From: Frateuria aurantia DSM 6220
Lineage (GTDB): Bacteria > Pseudomonadota > Gammaproteobacteria > Xanthomonadales > Rhodanobacteraceae
Direction: 5' to 3'
Assembly (NCBI RefSeq): GCF_000242255.2
Contig: NC_017033.1
Span: 2,119,110-2,183,109 of the forward strand
DNA: 64,000 bases
The notes beneath the pieces are model-generated. The model was not told the origin of the DNA. It did no database searches and saw only the letters and a program-made list of their open reading frames with translations. Below, one piece after another: positions 59,762-64,000 of the stretch. Position numbers and translations under genes: made by a program. The stretch's first letter is position 1. Each line of letters begins with the position of its first letter.

Positions 59762-60214
59762 TCAAGCCTTGCCAAGAGTGGACGACCCCCCGCGCTGCCT
59801 GGACAGGCCTTTGGGACCGTAGACCTCGGCCTCGGCCCCACTGGAGCCCGCCATCTGGTTCAACATCGTCAATGCCTGCCTGACCTGCCGCAGACGCCGG
59901 GACACGATTTCGCCATTCTCGTGATTGAGATCCCGCCCGATGGCCAGCTGCTGCAGCAACGGCTGCCATCCATCGATTTCCGCCATGCCTTCCTGAGGAT
60001 CCAGATCAGCTGCCCGCAACATCAGCACCCGCTCGGCATCCAGCTCGTCGAGCCTGACCAGGGTGCGGGATTTCAGAGCGCTGGCTTCATTGAGCGCATC
60101 GCTGTCGTATCGATCCAGCGCTTCGCGCTCGGCACGCAGCACGACACACATCTCTTCGACCACCACCGCCATCTCGGCGACCAAAGCAGTCAGGCCGGGA
60201 ATGATATCGTCCAT
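59762..60214 (-). CDS. flgN: Flagellar FlgK/FlgL chaperone FlgN
   Basis: A 150-residue, mostly helical protein of the FlgN family, the cytoplasmic export chaperone for hook-associated proteins FlgK and FlgL. Its helical N-terminal half (VVEEMCVVLRAEREALDRYD) and the LNEASALKSRTLVRLDELD segment fit the family, and the position after flgM is decisive. The ATG at 60214 has GGGGAG 7 nt upstream; a GTG at 60241 overlapping flgM is the alternative. Confidence 0.82.
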   Translation of the reverse strand: MDDIIPGLTALVAEMAVVVEEMCVVLRAEREALDRYDSDALNEASALKSRTLVRLDELDAERVLMLRAADLDPQEGMAEIDGWQPLLQQLAIGRDLNHENGEIVSRRLRQVRQALTMLNQMAGSSGAEAEVYGPKGLSRQRGGSSTLGKA

Positions 60215-60233
60215 TGCATCACTCCCCGATCCG

Positions 60234-60545
60234 TCAGTCACCAGCCAGTGAACTGTCCAGCTGCGTCAACTTGGCAGCAATGCTTTGCGCATCCACCGTA
60301 TAACTGCCATCGGCAATCTGTTGCCGCAGGGCCTGCACCTTGGCGGTGTTGACCGGCATGTCGCCGGTTTGCAGACTGGCCTCAGCCACGGCACGAGCCT
60401 GTGGCGTCAGCTCGAAGCGATCCGCGTCGGTCGACATGCGCGCGCCACCGGCAGCATTCGTCGAGGCATTGTCAGCCTGCGCCCTGCCTGCTGCCGATGC
60501 CGGCGAATATCCCGGTATCGATCCCGGCTTGATTGAAGTGACCAT
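60234..60545 (-). CDS. flgM: Anti-sigma-28 factor FlgM
   Basis: A 103-residue negative regulator that holds FliA inactive until it is exported through the finished hook-basal body. The disordered Ala/Ser-rich N-terminus (SIKPGSIPGYSPASAAGRAQ) and the FliA-binding C-terminal half (VNTAKVQALRQQIADGSYTV, IAAKLTQLD) are typical. It is transcribed from a perfect FliA promoter, giving negative feedback, and is followed by flgN. Confidence 0.9.
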   Translation of the reverse strand: MVTSIKPGSIPGYSPASAAGRAQADNASTNAAGGARMSTDADRFELTPQARAVAEASLQTGDMPVNTAKVQALRQQIADGSYTVDAQSIAAKLTQLDSSLAGD

Positions 60546-60583
60546 GACCTTTGTCCCGTTGCGGCTTGTTGCTCTGGTAGCTC

Positions 60584-60610
60584 TTATCGGCCACCACCGG
60601 GGAAACTTTA
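60584..60610 (-). promoter_or_regulatory. Sigma-28 (FliA) promoter of flgMN, exact consensus
   Basis: The minus strand reads TAAAGTTT, 11 bp, GCCGATAA: every position of the FliA consensus and the ideal spacing. It lies in the flgA-flgM gap, 38 bp before the flgM ATG, so flgM can be made both from flgA read-through and from its own late promoter. Confidence 0.92.
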
Positions 60611-60671
60611 CCCCTGAATGGCAGGTTGCGTGACATAGCGCCACATCGGTACTGACAGCGACCGCCCTGAC

Positions 60672-61343
60672 TCAAGGCAAGACCTGCGCCACACCCTGGG
60701 CCATCACGACGGCCTCTACGACCTTGCCCGACGAGCTGTTGCGCACACGGACCCGATCCCCCTGATCACCGCCGGACAACGCCATCGCGGCAACCTGCAC
60801 CACCAATCCATCGAAACGGCTCTGCAAGAGCACCTGGTCACCCGTCCTGATCAACTCGTGATGCATCAGCATCGATGGCGTCAAGACCACACCTGCACCC
60901 AGTGGCCGTCCCACATAGCGCTGCCCGAGAATCGATGCGTCAGTAATGTAACCATAACCCAGCAGGGTCAGATCCCTCCGCTCGAATCGTGCCGTGTCCG
61001 CATTGATCGCATCCAGCCGGGCCAGCGGCCGGGAAGTCACCAATACAGGCTGGTATACATGCCACAACACTACCCGATGCGTCACCCAGCCCGGCACGTC
61101 ATGACACTGGAATCGAACTTCCATCCGCGGCGCCAGCCTGGAGGTGACTACCTGCCTATCCAGTACGCCACGGCATGTCCGCGCCATACCGGCGACGGCC
61201 GCACTCCCGAAACCGGTGAACTCCGGATCAGCCCCGGGCGGAGCCACCGACCGGACCGCGCGCTGCGCCAGCTGATCCAAATCCGCTCCCATGCATGCCC
61301 CGGCGAGACCCAGCAAGCCGCACAGAAGCCATCGTCCCATCAT
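60672..61343 (-). CDS. flgA: Flagellar basal-body P-ring formation protein FlgA
   Basis: A 223-residue periplasmic chaperone for P-ring (FlgI) assembly, with an N-terminal signal peptide ([18 protein letters not shown]) and a C-terminal SAF domain. The segments [20 protein letters not shown] and [20 protein letters not shown], and the end [17 protein letters not shown], are those of FlgA. It starts with two consecutive ATGs; the first overlaps the upstream chemoreceptor gene by 4 bp. The usual divergent orientation to flgB is kept, with cheV in between. Confidence 0.92.
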   Translation of the reverse strand: MMGRWLLCGLLGLAGACMGADLDQLAQRAVRSVAPPGADPEFTGFGSAAVAGMARTCRGVLDRQVVTSRLAPRMEVRFQCHDVPGWVTHRVVLWHVYQPVLVTSRPLARLDAINADTARFERRDLTLLGYGYITDASILGQRYVGRPLGAGVVLTPSMLMHHELIRTGDQVLLQSRFDGLVVQVAAMALSGGDQGDRVRVRNSSSGKVVEAVVMAQGVAQVLP

Positions 61344-62704
61344 GCCGCGCCGCGCATCACGCCCATGACCTGGGTCACCGCCGCCTGCAGACGACTTCGC
61401 ACGCCAGCGACGGCGGCCTCGGCCGCCTCTCGACGCCCCTCCTGCAGAGACTTCTGGTACTCGGCAGACACCACCAGGTAATCGTTCAACAGCTGCCGAA
61501 CCTGAGTCAGTCCCGGCTCGCCCAGGCTGGCACCACACTTGGCCAGGAGCCGCTCAACCGGCCGGCAGTCGAACCAGGTCCTTTCGATCCGCTGCGGCGC
61601 CGCATCCGCCGCCAGCAAGGCATATTGCAGACCGCGCAAGGCGGCATACAGCGCCGGCACCGCCGAAGGACCACCCGCATCCAGACTCTGCAAGGCCTGA
61701 GTGCGGCCCTGCATGGCCTGCACCAGAATCGTCTCCTGCTGCCGCTCGAGATCTTCCAGCCCCTGATGCACGGCCGCCATCGAGCGGGCAGCTTCAGCCA
61801 GGCCGCCACGCCACCGCGAAGCCCCCGCATCCAGCTGTTGCATGCCTTGATCCAGCCGTCCCCACAAGCTGTCGGCGGCATCCAGCTGCTGACTCAGCGA
61901 GGTCAGTCCCTGTGACGTGCGATCCAGGCCTGACAGGCAATCCGCCACGGCATGCTCCAGATCACCGGCATACTGGGCCACCGACTTGGTCGCGACCTCG
62001 ATCTCGCCGGTGGAGGCTGTCGTCTTTTCAGCCAGCAACTTGACCTCGTCAGCCACGACCGCGAAGCCGCGCCCGGCCTCGCCGGCACGCGCCGCCTCGA
62101 TCGCGGCATTCAAGGCCACCAGATTGGTGCGATGCGCAATCTCCTGGATGGCCGAAGTCAACCGACCGATTTTCTCGAAAAAGGCACTGAACTGATTATG
62201 GGTATGCGCCATGGAGGCGAGGGCACCGCGCAGCAGTTGCAGTGTTCCATCCAGCTCCGACGCACGGCCCGTCATGCGTCCGCGCACCTGCATGGCTTCA
62301 CCGACACAGCTGTGCACCTCGGCCAGAGAGCCGGTCAGCTGCTCACCATCCCGCGTCAAATCTCCAACGCCGGACTGCACCCCTTCCAGCCGATCCAGCT
62401 GTTGACGCTGACGCACGCCCAGCGTCAATGCGCCGTCCAGTACCTCGTCCTGACGCTCGACCAGATCCACCACGACACGCTGCGCCATATCCTGCGCATC
62501 GACCGTCGGCACCGGCGCAGCAACGGCAGCCGCCACCGGAGCAGGAGGCAAGACAGGCGGCACCGCCTGCATCTGCGCCACCAATACGCCCATGCTGCGC
62601 GCCAGCCGCTTGTCGTGCTGAATCAGACGCTGCGCTTCCATGGCATTGCCCGCGGCAATGGCCTGCGCCAAGGTGGCCACGCGATCACTATTCAACCAAC
62701 CCAT
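61340..62704 (-). CDS. Soluble (cytoplasmic) chemoreceptor upstream of flgA
   Basis: A 454-residue methyl-accepting-type protein with no membrane helix. A short helical N-terminus ([20 protein letters not shown]) and an Ala/Pro/Val linker precede a signalling domain whose tip is [22 protein letters not shown] helical C-terminal region of about 150 residues, with [15 protein letters not shown], matches no domain I recognise. The ATG at 62704 has GGGAG 9 nt upstream. Its 4-bp overlap with flgA and its sigma-54 promoter place it with early, structural flagellar genes. Confidence 0.85.
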   Translation of the reverse strand: MGWLNSDRVATLAQAIAAGNAMEAQRLIQHDKRLARSMGVLVAQMQAVPPVLPPAPVAAAVAAPVPTVDAQDMAQRVVVDLVERQDEVLDGALTLGVRQRQQLDRLEGVQSGVGDLTRDGEQLTGSLAEVHSCVGEAMQVRGRMTGRASELDGTLQLLRGALASMAHTHNQFSAFFEKIGRLTSAIQEIAHRTNLVALNAAIEAARAGEAGRGFAVVADEVKLLAEKTTASTGEIEVATKSVAQYAGDLEHAVADCLSGLDRTSQGLTSLSQQLDAADSLWGRLDQGMQQLDAGASRWRGGLAEAARSMAAVHQGLEDLERQQETILVQAMQGRTQALQSLDAGGPSAVPALYAALRGLQYALLAADAAPQRIERTWFDCRPVERLLAKCGASLGEPGLTQVRQLLNDYLVVSAEYQKSLQEGRREAAEAAVAGVRSRLQAAVTQVMGVMRGAA

Positions 62705-62769
62705 CTGTCTATGCTCCCGAAGGCATGGCAACCGCCCCGCCCGCATGTCGAAAAAATCCCTGCGTACAC

Positions 62770-62785
62770 TGCAAGAAACGTGCCC
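62770..62785 (-). promoter_or_regulatory. Sigma-54 promoter of the chemoreceptor-flgA operon
   Basis: On the minus strand GGGCACGTTTCTTGCA differs from the consensus TGGCACG-N4-TTGCA only at the first base and has the correct GG-N10-GC spacing. It lies 65 bp before the chemoreceptor ATG. FleQ/FlrC-type activators normally drive such early flagellar promoters. Confidence 0.8.
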
Positions 62786-62830
62786 GAAAACCGACCGCCT
62801 GCCTCGCAACACCCCTCTGTCGAGCAGGCC

Positions 62831-62857
62831 TAAAGCCTGGCGCGAGTCGGCCGATAC
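62831..62857 (+). promoter_or_regulatory. Sigma-28 (FliA) promoter of cheV
   Basis: TAAAGCCT-N11-GCCGATAC matches the FliA consensus at 6 of 8 and 7 of 8 positions with exact spacing, 33 bp upstream of the cheV ATG. Confidence 0.75.
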
Positions 62858-62890
62858 AGTCCCTGTTTTCTGAATCACGGCCGTACCCGC

Positions 62891-63835
62891 ATGATCGCAG
62901 CGCCCGCTTCACGCACCGAACCCTTCACCCAGCTGGCTGGCTACAACCGGCTGGCTCTGCTGACGTTCCGGCTGGGCGACAATGTCCGCTTCGGCATCAA
63001 TATCCTGAAGACGCGTGAAGTGCTGCGCCTGCCCGAACTGGAGCGCCTGCCCGGCATGCACCCTTTGGTCGCGGGTGGCTGCAACTACCGCGGCGAAGAG
63101 ATTGCGGTGATCGACCTTGCCAGCGCAATGTCTTATCCGCCGCTGACGGGCCAGGACAGCGCTCATTTGATGGTTACTGAATTCAATCGCAGCCGGCAGG
63201 GCTTCATCATCGGCCAGCCGGACCGCATCATCCATTGCAAGGGAACCGAGCTGACCCAGCCCAACAGCGTCCTGACTTATGGCGGGCGCGTCAATGCCTT
63301 GACGCATGTCGACAACCATATTGTGGCCATCATCGATGTCGAACAGATCCTGGCCAGTATTGAACCGGCCTCCGAAGAAATTCCGCACTCCATTCCGACT
63401 ATTGCCCAGGCCACGAATGCCACCCCCTTGCCGTCACGCCATAGGGTACTGGTCGTCGATGACTCTGCCGTGGCCCGCCGCCAGATCACCCGTCTGCTGG
63501 ACCAGCTCAACCTTGACTATATGACAGCCAATGACGGCGCCCAGGCCCTGTCCCTGCTGGAGGATCGCAGCGCACAGCCCGATCCGGAACACGGCCCCGC
63601 CGGCTTCGACCTGGTGATCTCGGATATTGAAATGCCGCAGATGGATGGCTACACCCTCTCCCGCAAGATCCGCGAGACCGCCAGCCTGCGAACCCTGCCG
63701 ATTCTGCTGCACAGCTCGCTCAGCGGCGTATTCAACGACCAGCAGGCCACCAGTGCCGGCGCCGATCGCTTTCTCGCCAAATTCGACCCGGGCGAACTCA
63801 GCCAGACCGTACAGGACATGCTCCGCAAGCACTGA
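62891..63835 (+). CDS. cheV: Chemotaxis coupling/receiver protein CheV
   Basis: A 314-residue protein with an N-terminal CheW-like adaptor ([38 protein letters not shown]) and a C-terminal receiver ([14 protein letters not shown], phosphoacceptor Asp in [13 protein letters not shown]). CheV couples receptors to CheA and adapts output by phosphorylation. The ATG at 62891 has no clear ribosome-binding site, so the start is slightly uncertain. Position next to flgA and the flg structural genes, with its own FliA promoter, is common in polar-flagellated gammaproteobacteria. Confidence 0.93.
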   Translation: MIAAPASRTEPFTQLAGYNRLALLTFRLGDNVRFGINILKTREVLRLPELERLPGMHPLVAGGCNYRGEEIAVIDLASAMSYPPLTGQDSAHLMVTEFNRSRQGFIIGQPDRIIHCKGTELTQPNSVLTYGGRVNALTHVDNHIVAIIDVEQILASIEPASEEIPHSIPTIAQATNATPLPSRHRVLVVDDSAVARRQITRLLDQLNLDYMTANDGAQALSLLEDRSAQPDPEHGPAGFDLVISDIEMPQMDGYTLSRKIRETASLRTLPILLHSSLSGVFNDQQATSAGADRFLAKFDPGELSQTVQDMLRKH

Positions 63836-63912
63836 GCCTTGATCACCGACGTTATTTTGGCGAGATCAGAAAGCTTCAAGAAAATATCCTTTGCAATCCG
63901 AGGGATATGACT

Positions 63913-63928
63913 TGGCACATTCCATGCT
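63913..63928 (+). promoter_or_regulatory. Sigma-54 promoter of the downstream flg operon
   Basis: TGGCACATTCCATGCT has the complete -24 element and GG-N10-GC spacing. The start codon of the last, partial gene is 33 bp downstream. It mirrors the sigma-54 promoter of the chemoreceptor-flgA unit on the other side of cheV. Confidence 0.75.
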
Positions 63929-63960
63929 TGGTGATGTTCAGGCTTCCACGAGATTCCTGA

Positions 63961-64000
63961 ATGGACGGTTCGATCAGCTCCCTCAGCTCACCTTTCGGCA
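63961..64000 (+). CDS. N-terminus of a flagellar gene, probably flgB (runs off the right edge)
   Basis: Only 13 codons are visible, reading MDGSISSLSSPFG. The sequence is too short for identification by itself. The call rests on context: cheV-flgB order in related bacteria, and a sigma-54 promoter just upstream, as expected for the rod and hook operon flgBCDEFGHIJKL. The start could also lie further downstream, outside the window. Confidence 0.45.
   Translation, partial: MDGSISSLSSPFG

Overview
The window is one contiguous stretch of a high-GC gammaproteobacterial chromosome. Gene content and order fit the Lysobacterales (Xanthomonadales), most likely Rhodanobacteraceae; this assignment is inference from synteny and protein character, because no rRNA or tRNA gene is present to anchor it. 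Almost everything is core or conserved accessory metabolism. I see no insertion sequence, prophage, CRISPR array or integration site. Most operons are built from genes overlapping by 4 bp (ATGA).

Left part (1-24 kb). It holds the 5' part of orn, sbcB, a DUF2461 gene, a divergent pair of an MHS-type transporter and a DUF1302 outer-membrane protein, and a 55-residue LiaI-like membrane peptide. Next come ligA-epmA, a DHA2 drug-efflux permease, a NUDIX-tadA pair and two tandem APC amino-acid permeases. The cell-envelope and translation block ndk-rlmN-pilF-rodZ / yfgM-bamB-der follows; it lacks the ispG and hisS genes that sit inside this cluster in E. coli.

Middle (24-50 kb). A PsrA-like TetR repressor with two operator-like palindromes precedes a fused 3-hydroxyacyl-CoA dehydrogenase/enoyl-CoA hydratase and a thiolase, forming a beta-oxidation operon. 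A lysophospholipid-type acyltransferase and the complete sufR(iscR-like)-sufB-C-D-S operon follow. glnK-amtB is preceded by a clear sigma-54 promoter. The envelope sugar section has a UDP-HexNAc dehydrogenase, amgK-murU (peptidoglycan recycling) and lapA-lapB-wecA/wbpL-like-capD/wbpM-like-galU. It is followed by efpL, a FUSC-family permease and kynU.

Right part (50-64 kb). This is a chemotaxis and flagellar locus: a secreted FxLYD-like protein, STAS, cheY, cheA, cheW, an MCP, cheR, cheD, cheB, a second MCP and a second STAS on the minus strand; flgN-flgM; flgA behind a soluble chemoreceptor; divergent cheV; and a partial gene, probably flgB, at the edge. The promoters form a readable two-tier circuit. 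Sigma-54 sites precede the chemoreceptor-flgA operon and the terminal flg gene. Sigma-28 sites precede flgM (exact consensus), the che operon and cheV.

I did not find a wholly novel system. The most useful observations are the regulatory ones (paired PsrA boxes around a promoter, the flagellar promoter hierarchy, an IscR-like operator, the glnK sigma-54 promoter), the unannotated small membrane protein, and the uncharacterised secreted gene that leads the chemotaxis operon.
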